In this document: piece after piece, positions 22,591 to 34,090 of the stretch | How the letters are laid out: each line of letters begins with the position of its first letter | Numbering within the stretch: the stretch's first letter is position 1 | Origin: Cristatella mucedo | Lineage: Eukaryota > Bryozoa > Phylactolaemata > Cristatellidae | Reading direction: 5' to 3' | Length of the DNA stretch: 64,000 bases | NCBI GenBank assembly: GCA_009760855.2 | Contig: WPIO01000002.1 | Span: 15,295,001 to 15,359,000 of the forward strand | The notes under the pieces: model-generated | Database searches by the model: none | Told to the model about the DNA's origin: nothing | The model's input: the letters and a program-made list of their open reading frames with translations, nothing else | Program-made: the position numbers and the translations under genes

Positions 22591-24585
22591 TCGTCATTGG
22601 TCGATTGCAACAAAAGACACGAGCTTACATTCTCGACGACTTTGCATCACTGACTAAGCGCATTATACGATCTCATCCAGATGGCCAATGGTTTAACTGA
22701 GAAATTGTACTAGCTAGGTCTACTAAGCCCAAGTTTGAGCAAGCATAGACAAGACCATAACTGACTGTCCATAGACAGGCGTACTAGAGCTGCTGTAGAT
22801 CGTACCAATTGATCCTTGGGAAAGGCCAAGTCTAGCTTCAGTATGTTGTTGAATCGCAAATGCAAACTAGCTCCTTGACCGCTCCCAGCTCATCTCTTTA
22901 CCTAGTGATGATCTAGCTAATCGCTTCTCTAGCTTCTTTGTCGACGAGATTGACAAGACCAGGGAGTCCATTCTTAGGGTTGCAGCATCTGCTCAGGAAT
23001 CATGTCCCCCCCAATTCCGTGAACCACCTCAATTTCTACTTGTAAGGCGGTTATTAGTGACCTTGTCCTTGATTTCGTATCCCAAGACTAGTTTTCTAGA
23101 CATTAGTCCCGCTGTCCTGCATCTACAATGCACAGGCCTACTGCTGCCATGCATAACTAATGTCATAATTGTGTTATTACCCTTAGGTCATGGCCCATCA
23201 CCTTCAAAAAAGGATGTAGCCAGGCCAATACTCAAGAAAGCAACACCAGACGAAGAGAACTTGAGAAATCTGCGTTCATTCTCCTTTCTACCGTTTCTAT
23301 AGAAAAAAACTGGAATGAATCGCGGCAGACCAGCTGAACTCATGTATTGAAACTTCAAACCTTCCAACCTTCTACTCTGGCTTTGCAGCTAATTACGCCA
23401 CACCATCACTATTGCTTCGGTAATTTTATGATATGCTCAGGAATTCAGACTTAGATTGAATGTCTCTACATGTTTCTTTTTATCTTCCGGCAGCTTTAGA
23501 TACGGTCTATCGTGAAGTCTTTATCGAGCCTCTCTCACCTCTCACCTGGGAATTACCCGTGCGTAGCTGTTTTCGTTCGGGTCTCGTGTCTGTGGGAAAC
23601 TACAGAGTGTTAACGTGAACCGACCAAAATATATGAATAAATAGAATTAATTTACTTACCACGGTAAGAGAACTTAATCTCTAACCAAGCACTATATTCC
23701 ATATTCCAAAGCTCTAGCCCATAACCCCTGTCGTCCAAGACATTCACCTAGAGTTCGGTCGTAAAAAGTTAGCATGTTAACTACAGGGTCAAACGTGCCC
23801 GGCGAAGATTACCATAGTAACCGCTAAAATATGGGATGCATCAGGGCTCTGCGCTTGATTCCGTCCTTTTGACGGTTTATACTCTCCCTCTAGCTAATGC
23901 GATTTACAGGCACAATCTAGGCTTTTACTTCTATGCAGATGTCACTGAGTTGCACCTTTGCTTTGGTTCCAGCCATTCATTCCGCATGTTAAAGGCTCTT
24001 TAACCATTTGCTGCATGTATTAATCACATCTCCACACGGACGGCAGCAAACTTTCTAAAATTAAAAGATGATAGAACCAACTTACTGGTTATTTGCGAGC
24101 CAAGCGTCATTCAGAAATTGAGAGGCTGGCGCTAACAATCGGCTCTGCCTGCATATGTCATGTTATACGTTGAATCTGCACGGAGTTTTGGTGTCGTGTT
24201 TGCATGAGAATTTGCATTAGGTTACCGAATCAGCTCCATTGTCAAGTCTGCCTAATTTCAGCTGCATCACTCCCAACTTCCTTCACGACGTCTTTTGCTT
24301 GACCACATTCAAAAAGAAATTAAAAAACGCACATATTTTTTGCAGCCTTTAGCGGGTCCCTGTGAATCGTTCTTTAAGTGTTATGCATGCTGACACTTTT
24401 GCATGTTCCTAATACTACACATGCTTGCTGACCCTGTGCATGTCACCTCTAACCATGTTCAATAATTAATTAATAATAATAATTAATTAATACAATTCAA
24501 TAATGCTTAGTTCACCGCCAATGTAAAGTGCCTAGAAAAACATGAAATTGTGTAGGGGGTCTACATAAAAATGTAGTAGTATTAT
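22590..24585 (+). mobile_element. LINE-A copy, long but decayed
   Basis: Runs from the linker between endonuclease and RT (LDDFASLTKRIIRSHP), through the RT order (the FYADV box replaces YADD near 23,935), to the 3' UTR and an ATT tail near 24,580. An antisense SINE-1-like insertion interrupts it at about 23,640-23,800. Multiple stops and frameshifts are present. Confidence 0.8.
23635..23800 (-). mobile_element. SINE-1-like insertion in LINE-A
   Basis: Antisense tail hairpin (aagagaacttaatctctaac) followed by a degraded B-box (gctctagcccataac) and head. It splits the LINE-A RT between the segments encoding VNRPKY and KYGMHQGS. Confidence 0.5.
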
Positions 24586-24589
24586 TATT

Positions 24590-26690
24590 AGCAGCAGTTT
24601 TATGCTACCCATAAGCAGAGCAGTAGGTATGAGTTCTAGAATGCACAGATGCACAATCCAAAAATGCTGATGTCAACAATAAACCATCTCCTCAACCGTT
24701 CCCAGATTAGCTCCTTACCTGACGATCCTAATGATGATCTAGATGGTCGCTTCTCTCGATTCTTTGTGCAGAAGATAGACAAGATCAGGGAATCCATCCC
24801 TGCGATGACAACCTCCCCACTAGAATGCTGTTCCTCGGTTCCTGGCTGCACCTCAATGTCTGCATTTAAGGAGGTCACTAGTGATCTAGTCCTAAAGTTC
24901 GTATCTCAATCAAAGAAGACAACAAGTCCTCTGGACCCTATTCCCACTGTCCTGCTCCTACGTTGCATTGATCTGCTGCTGCCATGCATAACTAACATCA
25001 TTAATATGTCATTAGCCTCACGTCATGTCCCAGCACCTTTCAAAAAAGCTGTAGTCAGGCAAATTCTCAAGAAAGCGACACTAGACCAAGAGAACTTAAG
25101 CAACTACCGCCCAGTCTCCATTCTACCATCCCTGTCAAAGACACTGGAACGGGTCGTGGCAGACCAGCTGAACTCATATATCGAAACCTCACACCTTGCT
25201 GGTAAGTTCCTTTCTGGCTTTAGAGCTAATCACTCCACAGAGTCAGCATTGCTTAGGGTATACAACGACCTACTTAGGAAAGCAGACATGGGTAGAGTGT
25301 CTCTGCTTGTTTTGCTCGATCTTTCGGCAGCTTTTGACACCATCGATCACAAAGCTCTTCTAGAGCGCCTCTTATCTCTCCCGGGCATCACTGGCACTGA
25401 TCTGTAGTGGTTCAGGTCCTATCTCAGTGGGAGACTCCAGAGTATTGACGTGAATGAACAAAGGTCATCTGAAGTACCTCTGAAATATGGAGTACCTCAG
25501 GGCTCCGTGCCAGGTCCGGCTCTTTTCACGGTTTATAATCACCCTCTTGCTGATGTGATTGCCAAGCACAATCTAGGCTTTCACTTCTATGCGGATGACA
25601 CTCAGTTGTACCTTTGCTTTGATCCCTCCCAGCCTTCAAGCACCTCAAATTCTCTCAACTCACTTGCTGCAAGCATTGATGACATCCGCACATGAATGGC
25701 AGCAAGTTTTCTAAAACTAAACGATGATACAATTAACTTACTATTTATGGGCAAACCCAGTGTGATTCAGAGATTGGAAAGGCCGACTCTCAAAATTGGC
25801 TCTGCCAGCATATCTCCTGTTGAATCTGCTCAAAATCTAGGTGTCATATTCGAAAGCGACCTCTCATTAGACGACCATATCAGCTCCACAATCAAATCTG
25901 CCTATTTTCAGCTTCATAACATTGCTAAAATTCGGGCTTGTTCAGATAAGGATACCACGTCAAAGTTGGTCCATGCATTCGTGACACCCGTCTCGGCTTC
26001 TGCAACTCACTGCTTACTGGCCTACCAGCATGTGCGATCAGGCGATTGCAGCTGGTGCAAAACTCTGCAGCTAGGCTTGTCTGTCATGAGCGTCGCAGTT
26101 GCCACATTACACCACTTCTCGCCAACCTGCACTGGCTACCAGTCAAGCAACGGATTGACTTCAAGGTTTTGTCGCTCACTTTTAGGTCCCTTCATTCTAC
26201 GGCTCCAGCCTATCTCTTAGATCTACTCCCCCATCAGGCCAAGCATTGTACCACCCGCTTTCGGAATCCAACAGTCTAGAAATACCTCGTACAAACCTTA
26301 AATCCTTTGGAGACCGTGCAATTAGTTCGTACGCTCCCAAAGCCTGGAACTCCCTCCCGACCTGCGTCAGAACATCCCCAGACCTGACCACATTTAAAAG
26401 GAACTGAAAAACACACCTATTTAGGACAGCATTTAGTGGGTCCCTGTGCTTCGTCCTTGATGTGCTAAAGCGTGCTGACACTGTGCATGCTGCCTATAAG
26501 CACATTTGCATGCTGACCTGTGCATGTTATCCCTAACCATATGATTCATTCTGTTCGTTTTTCATGCATGATTTTACTTACCATTCAATTGCCTTTCCCT
26601 TCGCAGCAAAAGTAAAGCGCCTAGAAAGAGATTAAGTTCTCTGAGGGCGCTTTATCAAGTGCATTATTATTATTTTCATTATTATTAGAA
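24590..26690 (+). mobile_element. LINE-A copy, near-intact RT with two stops and a frameshift
   Basis: A recent-looking copy. The ORF at 24,649-25,407 covers the linker and N-terminal RT (LLDLSAAFDTIDHKALLERL). It ends at a TAG where the open copy at 30.6-32.2 kb has CAG ([11 protein letters not shown]). The next piece, 25,450-25,695, has GVPQGSVPG and [11 protein letters not shown] and stops at a TGA replacing Trp. Piece 25,696-26,220 carries the thumb region, with a 1-bp loss near 25,987. The C-terminal end shifts to 26,046-26,279 (LLANLHWLPVKQRIDFKVLS). The 3' UTR, hairpin and (ATT)n tail follow to about 26,690. The EN domain is absent. Confidence 0.93.
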
Positions 26691-26699
26691 AGCTAACCG

Positions 26700-27240
26700 T
26701 CTTCATAAAACTAGAGATTGACTTTAGATAAGGTCACCAGTGGCGTCCATAGAGGTTACCACACAAGTACAGCAATAAATAAAGATAGATCAATTGAGTC
26801 CATATGTTTCATTGCTGATGAAAATCTTTGATCCTATCTTCATTGCTGACAAACATGCTTGGTAATTTACTCACATTTGAGAGGTAAAGATAGTTGCTCA
26901 CAGTCGGCAAAAAGCCTGCTTGTATTATGCTTCTCTAATTCTACAATGCTCCTACAATGCCCCTACAATCCTAGACCTGGCAGCTGCTTGGATAGATCAT
27001 CATGCCGTACGTTACACTTCGCATACCAGTAGATTATAAGTCATTCTTGATCTTTAGGATGCTTCCTAAAATTTTCGCTTAGGCCTAGCTAAAAAGATGT
27101 CGTCATCAGATATAAGCCAATTGGGTGAGAGTGTTCACTGGAGTGAGGGGGTCAAGAAACGTATTCAGAACATCTGCTAGCCTCAGTTGTGGCATTCCAG
27201 CAGGGAGGGCTGCTTGGGTGGCAGACGGAACACGTGGAGG
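26700..27240. other. Unassigned interval
   Basis: Mixed-composition sequence between a LINE-A tail and the duplicated block. No ORF of note and no repeat match that I can see. Confidence 0.4.
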
Positions 27241-27249
27241 AGAAATATA

Positions 27250-28215
27250 TGTTTACTGAAAGCCAATGTCGATAGTTCCACTGTTTCGCGACAGAAAAAT
27301 TTTAATACGAAAAGGGAGACCTGCAGTAGAATAAATTAGAACCTCAAGTGTTCAGAATAGTATAATGTAGCAGTAAGTGGCATTGGTTGCATCTAATCGT
27401 GGAAGAGTATTTGATGAAATGTTTGAATATTGCTGCTAGTAGTGCACCGTGCGCGGGCTATGAGAAAATATATGAGTTAATTTGCACTAATCGACATTTT
27501 GGGTTTTGTGCAATTTTAAAAAGTAATTCTAAAATCAGCAAATAGGAGTTGGGAAAAATTCAGGGATCGCAGAATTGCAATTAAGTCGTAGAAATAGGAA
27601 ACAGTGATCATTTTGGTTCGTGGGTTGATGGATTTTTGGGTTGATAGATTACAGCCACCATTGGCAGAGTGCCGATCGGATGATGAAACTCCGTGCAAGA
27701 GATTCAAAGTGCTCCATCGAGAGGACTGAAAATAGTTGCTTGAACTAAATTAGGTTTAAAATCAACAAAAGCAGCTAATTTATCATATATTTTATCGTCT
27801 GCTTGGAAAATATGAAAGAGAATCTTCTAATGTTGGTATCGCTTAAAGTCTGACAAACTATTAATTTCAGCAAGGTTTTGATTGAAGCAAGAGGGTCAAT
27901 GAGTTTTCAATAATAGTTTCATGTACTATTAGGGAACCGATAGCATATATAACGTAAGTTAAATAGGCAATTTTACGAGTTGGCACCGGTTTATAGCCTG
28001 GGTAGAACAGTCCAACGGTTTTCGCCTGAATGAGTTAATTTGATTATTTCCACCTCCAAACAGAATGCAGGTCAACTATAGTCTTCGACATGCATAAGAT
28101 ATGAAAATCATGTACTTGTCAAGGTTCTTAAATTCTCAGCGAGTTAACGGTCAAGTACTAGGGCAGTTTCAGAAATAGGCACAGGCTGGGTTCCAAATTA
28201 TGGCGACAAAGGTCA
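27250..28215. repeat. Duplicated noncoding block (partner 6,540-7,520)
   Basis: Diverged copy of 6.54-7.52 kb in the same orientation and order, immediately upstream of a LINE-A copy. The 63-codon minus ORF inside it is not preserved in the partner, so I do not call it a gene. Confidence 0.75.
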
Positions 28216-28224
28216 TGTGAACGT

Positions 28225-30325
28225 TGTATATCTGATCTGTCATCATTGGTAGATAGCTACAACACGACGCTAGCTGATACGTTCAACGAGTTTGCACCTC
28301 TGACTAAGCACACTGCATGCCCTTGCCCGAAGGGAATATGGTTTTACCAAAGACAGTAAACTAGCTCCGTCCAGAAAGCACAAGCTTGAAAAAGCGTACA
28401 CAAGATCAGGACTGACTGTCCATCGACAGTCATATGAGGACTACTGAAGGTCGTACCAATCGATCCTAGCAAAGGCCAAGTATAGCTTCTATAAAAATGG
28501 CTGAATCATAGGTGCACAATCCAAAAATGCTGCTGTTGACGATCAGCCATCTCCTCAACCTCTCCCATACTAGCTCCTTACCTGATAATCCATGTGAAGA
28601 TCTAGCTGATTGCTTTTCTGACTTTGTTTCCAGAAGAAAGACAAGATAAGGAGTCCAACCGTGCGATGGCAGCAACCCCCCTAAAATGCTGTCCCTCGAT
28701 TCCTTGCTGCACCTCAATGTCTAGGCTCAAGCAGGTCACTAACGATCTGGTCCTGAAGTTCATATCCAAATCACAGAAGACAAATAGTTCTCGGGACTTT
28801 TTCCCACCGTCCTGTTCCTACGTTGCATTGATCTACTGCTGCCTTGCATTACTAACACCATTAATAGGTCATTGTCCTCAGGTCATGTCCCAGTACCTTT
28901 CAAAACAGCTGTAGTCACGCCACTACTCAAGAAAGCGACACATGCTCAAGATAAATTGAGCATTTACCGCACAGTCTCCCTTCTACCATTCTATCAAAGA
29001 CACTGAAACGAGTCGTACCAGACTAGCTGAACTCATATTTAGAAACTTCGAACCTTGCACATTAGTTTCTGTCAGGTTTTACAGCTAATAAATCCACAGT
29101 CAGCATTGCTTTAGGTGTACGACGAACTCCTGAGAAATGTGTTTGCAGAGTTTCTCTGCTTGTTTTGCTTGATCTTTCATCAGGTTTTGATACTATCGAT
29201 CACAAGTCCTTCACTAACGTCTCTCATATCGCCTGGGCATCACTGGCACAGCTCTCTGCAATGATCCTGGTCCTAACTCAGTGGGAGACCGAGGAATATT
29301 GATGCAAATGGACAAAGTTCATCCGAAGTAAGGTAAAATACGGGGTACCTCAGGGCTCCGTACAATGTCCGGTTCTTTTTAGGGTTTATACTCTCCCTTT
29401 TGCCGATGTGATTGCCAAGCACAAGCTATTCTTTCACTATGTGGATGACACTCAGTTGCACCTTTACTTTGATTGCTCCAGCCTTCGAGCACCTCGAATT
29501 CTCCTAACTTCCTTGCTGCATGTAAAGATGACATCCGCACATGGATGGCAGCACATTTTCTTAAAATAAATGATCAAACTTACTAATTATGAGCGAATTG
29601 AGCACGATTAAGAAATTGGAAAGGCTAACTAACGCTCACAATCGGCTCTGCCAGCATATTTCCTGTTGAATCTGCTTGAAATCAAGGTGTCATGCTACAA
29701 AGTGACATTCGTTAGACGACCATATGAGCACTACAATCAAGTCAACCAACTTTCAGCCACATAAAATTGCTTAAATAAGGGCTTGTTTAGATGGGGATAC
29801 AACATCTAAGTTGTCCATGCATTTGTAACATCCCGTCTCGACTTTTGTAACTGACTGCTTGCTGGCCTATCGGCATGTGCAATTGGCACTCACAGCTGGT
29901 GCAAAACTCCGCAGCTAGGATTGTCTGTCGGGAGCGTCGCAGTTGCCACTTCACACCACTTCTCGCCGAACTGCACTGGCTACCAGTCAAGCAACGGATT
30001 GACTTCAAGGTTTTGTCGCTCACTTTTAGGTCCAGTTATTCTTTAGCTCAAGCCTAACTATCAGATCTACTCCTCCACCAGGCCAAGAATCATACCACAT
30101 GCTTTTCTGAAAATAACTGCATACCTATACATCATACACGCCTCAAATCCTTTGGAGACCATGCATTTAATTCGTATGCTCCCAAAGATGATAACTTAAT
30201 CCCGCCTTGCGTTTTGACATCCTCCGACTTGAATACATTTAAAAAAAATTAAAAGAGCACCTATTTATGATAGCATTCAGTGGTCCGTATGATTCGTCCT
30301 TTGTATGCTTATGGGCGAAGGCAGT
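28225..30325 (+). mobile_element. LINE-A copy, decayed
   Basis: Starts in the linker (NEFAPLTKHTACPC-like, about 28,290) and follows LINE-A order through RT (GVPQGSVQCP near 29,345, a Y-VDD version of YADD near 29,440) to the C-terminal domain. The segment at 29,875-30,057 is still open (HFTPLLAELHWLPVKQRID). It breaks off in the 3' UTR near 30,320. Confidence 0.82.
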
Positions 30326-30626
30326 GATGTATGCTATGTATGTATGTTTGCTTATGGGCGAAGGCATGTCTGGCTCAGAGCTCCTTAGGCCCGACCTTCA
30401 AATGATGCCACAGAATCATGCTGCTGTTGCAATCGGGATGTGATTATGCCTACCACAGCCTATGGCAGTGCCTCGGCTAGATGTTATCTGCTGGTACAAT
30501 GCAGGAGGGCCCTCCCGACCTTGACTAGCTAATCGGAGCTCAGCTTTCCTACTGCTAGGCGCTAGCTACAACGCTAACCAATCAGAGCGCAGCGTTCATG
30601 AGCCGCAGACGACAGAAGCTCCGGTT
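30310..30626. other. Unclassified 300-bp insert between two LINE-A copies
   Basis: It interrupts the sense LINE-A UTR and ends where an antisense LINE-A tail begins. The phrase gcttatgggcgaaggca occurs twice, about 40 bp apart (near 30,308 and 30,350), which could be a local duplication at an insertion edge. No ORF. Confidence 0.45.
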
Positions 30627-32165
30627 AATAATAATAATAATAATATTGCACTTGATAAAGCGCCCTCAGAGAACTTAATCTCTTTCTAGGCGCTTTACAT
30701 TTGCTGCAAAGTGATACGCAATAGAATAGTAAGTAAAATCATGCTTGAAAAACAAACAAAATGAATAACATGGTTAGGGGTTACATGCACTGGGTCAGCA
30801 TGCAAATGTGGTTAGTGGCAGCATGAACAGTGTCAGCACGCATAAGCACATCGAGGACGAATCACAAGGACCCACTAAATGCTGTCCTAAATAGGTATGT
30901 TTTTAAGTTTCTTTTAAATGTGGTCAGGTCAGGGGATGTTCTGATGCAGGCCGGGAGGGAGTTCCAGGCTGTGGGAGCATACGAGCTAAATGCACGGTCT
31001 CCAAAGGATTTAAGGTTTGTACGAGGTATTTCTAGACTGTTGGATTCCGAAAAGCGAGTGGTACGATGCTTTGCCTGATGGGGTAGTATCTCTGAAAGAT
31101 AGGCTGGAGCCATAGAATGAAGAGACCTAAAAGTGAGCGACAAAACCTTGAAGTCAATCCGTTGCTTGACTGGTAACCAGTGCAGGTCGGCGAGAAGTGG
31201 AGTAATGTGGCAACTGCGACGCTCACGACAGACAAGCCTAGCTGCAGAGTTTTGCACCAGCTGCAATCGCCTGATCGCACATGCTGGTAGGCCAGTAAGC
31301 AGTGAGTTGCAGAAGTCGAGACGAGATGTCACGAATGCATGGACCAACTTGGACGTGGTATCCTTATCTAAACAAGCCCTAATTTTAGCAATGTTATGAA
31401 GCTGAAAATAGGCTGATTTGACTGTGGAGCTGATGTGGTCGTCTAACGAGAGGTCGCTTTGGAATATGACACCTAGATTTCGAGCTGATGCAACTGGAGA
31501 TATGCTGGCAGAGCCAATTTTGAAAGTCAGCCTTTCCAATTTCTGAATAACACTAGGTTTGCCCATAACTAGTAAGTTAGTTTTATCATCGTTTAGTTTT
31601 AGAAAATTTGCTGCCATCCATGATCGGATGTCATCAATGCATGCAGCAAGTGAGTTGAGAGAATTTGAGGTGCTCGAAGGCTGGGAGGGATCAAAGCAAA
31701 GGTACAACTGAGTGTCATCCGCATAGAAGTGAAAGCCTAGATTGTGCTTGGCAATCACATCAGCGAGAGGGAGAGTATAAACGGTGAAAAGGACCGGACC
31801 TAGCACAGAGCCCTGAGGTACTCCATATTTTAGAGGTACTTCAGATGATCTTTGTCCATTCACGTCAACACTCTGGAGTCTCCCACTGAGATAGGACCTG
31901 AACCACTGCAGAGCAGTGCCAGTGATGCCCAGGCGAGATGAGAGGCGCTCTAGAAGTACTTTGTGATCGATGGTATCAAAAGCTGCCGAAAGATCGAGCA
32001 AAACAAGAAGAGACACTCTACCCATGTCTGCATTCCTAAGTAGGTCGTTGTATACCCGAAGCAATGCTGACTCTTTGGAGTGATTAGCTCTAAAGCCAGA
32101 CTGGAACTTACTAGCAAGGTGTGAGGTTTCGATATACGAGTTCAGCTGGTCAGTCTGGTCTGCGG
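30627..32165 (-). mobile_element. LINE-A copy, 5'-truncated, young
   Basis: The best-preserved LINE-A copy. On the minus strand it has RT coding, 3' UTR, a terminal hairpin (stem aaagcgcc/ggcgcttt type) and an (ATT)n tail ending at 30,627. It is truncated within the RT N-terminal region at about 32,160. It contains the 436-codon ORF described next. Confidence 0.95.
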
Positions 32166-32172
32166 TTAGCAT
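30862..32172 (-). CDS. LINE-A reverse transcriptase ORF (5'-truncated, open)
   Basis: This 436-residue frame encodes most of the RT domain and the C-terminal region of a CR1/L2-like non-LTR retrotransposon. RT copies the element RNA into DNA at the target nick. Visible motifs: LLVLLDLSAAFDTIDH (residues about 56-70, first catalytic Asp region), [15 protein letters not shown] (115-129), and [11 protein letters not shown] with the catalytic YADD (148-158). FLKLNDDKTNLLVMG and the thumb follow, then LLADLHWLPVKQRID and a C-terminal end RTSPDLTTFKRNLKTYLFR. The first few residues before QLNSYIETSHL are probably flanking sequence, since the element is truncated there. The apurinic-type endonuclease domain is missing, so it is not autonomous. 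No stops in 436 codons implies recent insertion. Confidence 0.92.
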   Translation of the reverse strand: MLTADQTDQLNSYIETSHLASKFQSGFRANHSKESALLRVYNDLLRNADMGRVSLLVLLDLSAAFDTIDHKVLLERLSSRLGITGTALQWFRSYLSGRLQSVDVNGQRSSEVPLKYGVPQGSVLGPVLFTVYTLPLADVIAKHNLGFHFYADDTQLYLCFDPSQPSSTSNSLNSLAACIDDIRSWMAANFLKLNDDKTNLLVMGKPSVIQKLERLTFKIGSASISPVASARNLGVIFQSDLSLDDHISSTVKSAYFQLHNIAKIRACLDKDTTSKLVHAFVTSRLDFCNSLLTGLPACAIRRLQLVQNSAARLVCRERRSCHITPLLADLHWLPVKQRIDFKVLSLTFRSLHSMAPAYLSEILPHQAKHRTTRFSESNSLEIPRTNLKSFGDRAFSSYAPTAWNSLPACIRTSPDLTTFKRNLKTYLFRTAFSGSL

Positions 32173-32179
32173 TGATGCC

Positions 32180-32455
32180 TGTGAAACTCGAGTTAAAGAT
32201 GAAATGTTCTTGAGTTCGCTTGTGTTTCGAGTGTTTCAAGTAGTTTTCTGTTAAACAATACCCACCCACTCAGGCTCACAACCAATAATCTTAGCCACCG
32301 GGCCGCCCAACATTAGGAACTAATCCATGAAACTTGAAAAATAGTCATGGTATTCTTATCCGCCTGCCGGGGTGAATTTGTTTGCAACTAAACGCACAAA
32401 ACTCGTTGGAATGGTTCTGCAGATTTGACGTACTAGTTACGGTCGCTTCACGGTA
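32180..32455. other. Unassigned interval
   Basis: Short stretch between LINE-A and SINE-2. Nothing recognisable. Confidence 0.4.
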
Positions 32456-32457
32456 AG

Positions 32458-32635
32458 TCGTAATGGCTCACTAGGAAAGGCGGTTGCTTTCCACGGCTTC
32501 GGTCCCGAGGTCGTGAGTTCAAATCCTGTGGTGGGCGATCCTTTATCGCCACTGCAAGCGGTGGTGATAGCCGTAAAGGCGCTTCTGTCGCTATACAAAA
32601 AAGAGGCTGTTAAATCAGCTAGTTTTTTTTCACGT
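32458..32635 (+). mobile_element. SINE-2 (tRNA-derived) copy, sense
   Basis: The head is gtaatggctcactaggaaag, followed by gcggttgctttccac, then cccgaggtcgtgagttcaaa (B-box region). The body is gatagccgtaaaggcgcttc and the end is gttaaatcagctag plus a T run. Confidence 0.82.
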
Positions 32636-32949
32636 AATGGACGCTCCTGCGAAGCCGAGCGCGATTCAGGCCGCTACTTGCCTGTAATTGTTGCTGAGCC
32701 AGCCTCGGCCCAGCGACGCCTGCTGGGCCTCGTATCCTTCGGGAGTTACCCCTGAACTGGCCGACCTCCCGGCATACCGTGGCACCCTGATTACCATTAC
32801 CGTGGTATATTTTGCAACTCGCCCGACGACACGTTCACACATGCTCTCCAGAGCTACGGTTTGCGGTTTGGTTTCTCCCATTAAAGAAGTATTACTTGCG
32901 AATTTTCTTAGCGTTTCTTAGCGGTATTTCATCCTAAGAACACAGCAAC

Positions 32950-33070
32950 ATTGGGAACAATAATTATAAAATATTTGTATAGCGCCCTCAGAGAACCTTC
33001 CCAGGTGCATGAAGTTTGCTGTAAAGGAAACATGATCAAAAGGTAAGCAGCAGCATGCATGATCAACAAT
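32950..33070 (-). mobile_element. LINE-A 3' tail fragment
   Basis: Antisense tail (tatagcgccctcagagaacc) plus about 80 bp of UTR, ending at the GC-rich hairpin that opens block B. Confidence 0.7.
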
Positions 33071-33097
33071 CATTTAGATATGAATGCCACCGACGCT

Positions 33098-33175
33098 ACA
33101 CGTCAGCGGGTGCGGGCGGAAGCCGCCCGCACCCGCTGACGTGTGGCGGTGCGGGAGAAAGCCGCCCGCACCGCC
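33098..33175. repeat. Two adjacent GC-rich hairpins
   Basis: Arms 33,098-33,119 and 33,123-33,144 are a perfect 22-bp inverted repeat with a 3-base spacer (aag). Directly next, 33,145-33,155 pairs with 33,165-33,175 around a short spacer, and shares the core ggtgcggg/cccgcacc. They lie at the left edge of GC block B. Confidence 0.93.
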
Positions 33176-33179
33176 TATG

Positions 33180-33530
33180 CCGCCGCAACCAGGCCGGACG
33201 ACTAAGCTGGCTTTCTTCTCCAGCCTCCATCCGGTCATGCGGTCTTGCGGAATGTGGGCGTCAGTTGCTCTTGCGCTCAGGCCGCAAGCGCATTCGCACG
33301 GCCCAGTAGCAAGCGTCGAGAACGGCCGGCGGCCGGGGCGGCGCGCAGAGTCGGGCTAGTTTCTCGTCGATGGATGGCGCCAACTCCCGGCAAGCAGCAA
33401 TGGCTGCCGCGGTTAGAAGCAACAGCGAGGACGACGAGGCCGCTGAACCATGGGTCAACGCCGGTCGCGGCCATGACGGCTGCGGACCCGACGACGACTG
33501 CAGTCTGTCCTCGCGACTGGTGAGCGGGAT
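33180..33530 (+). repeat. GC-rich block B, unique part (partner in block A)
   Basis: Homologous to 8,690-8,990. The + frame through the ATG at 33,370 reads SEDDEAAEPWVN then SLSSRLVSGIVA, partly conserved against block A. It might be an exon, but the minus frame is also partly conserved (VDEKLARVHAPP in A, IDEKLARLCAPP in B), so strand and coding status are open. Confidence 0.45.
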
Positions 33531-33599
33531 TGTCGCCCTGCTGCCACGCCGCTGTTTATGCCGCCGCTGCTTTAGCCGCCGCTGTTTGTGCCACCGTAG

Positions 33600-34090
33600 C
33601 CGCCTCTGCCGCCGCCGCCGCTTCTGCCGCCGCCGCTTCTGCCGCCGCCGCTTCTGCCGCCGCCGCTTCTGCCGCCGCCGCTTCTGCCGCCGCCGCTTCT
33701 GCCGCCGCCGCTTCTGCCGCCGCCGCTTCTGCCGCCGCCGCTTCTGCCGCCGCCGCTTCTGCCGCCGCCGCTCCTGCCGCCGCCGCTCCTGCCGCCGCCG
33801 CCGCTCCTGCCGCCGCCGCTCCTGCCGCCGCCGCCGCTCCTGCCGCCGCCGCTCCTGCCGCCGCCGCTCCTGCCGCCGCCGCTCCTGCCGCCGCCGCTCC
33901 TGCCGCCGCCGCTCCTGCCGCCGCCGCTCCCGCCGCCGCCGCTCCCGCCGCCGCCGCTCCCGCCGCCGCCGCTCCCGCCGCCGCCGCTCCCGCCGCCGCC
34001 GCTCCTGCCGCCGCCGCTCCTGCCGCCGCCGCTCCTGCTGCCGCCGCTCCTGCCGCCGCCGCTTCTGCCGCCGCCGCTTCTGCCGATCTT
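33600..34090. repeat. 15-bp GC-rich minisatellite, about 32 units
   Basis: Tandem units of the type ttctgccgccgccgc, with a later sub-array of ctcctgccgccgccg variants, then ctcccgccgccgccg, then back to cttct. In one + frame it reads as Cys/Arg/Phe repeats and in another as Ala4-Ser/Pro. The 249-codon and 189-codon frames across it arise from the repeat period being a multiple of three. I do not call either a gene. The orthologous place in block A has a much shorter, differently phased repeat. Confidence 0.95.
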
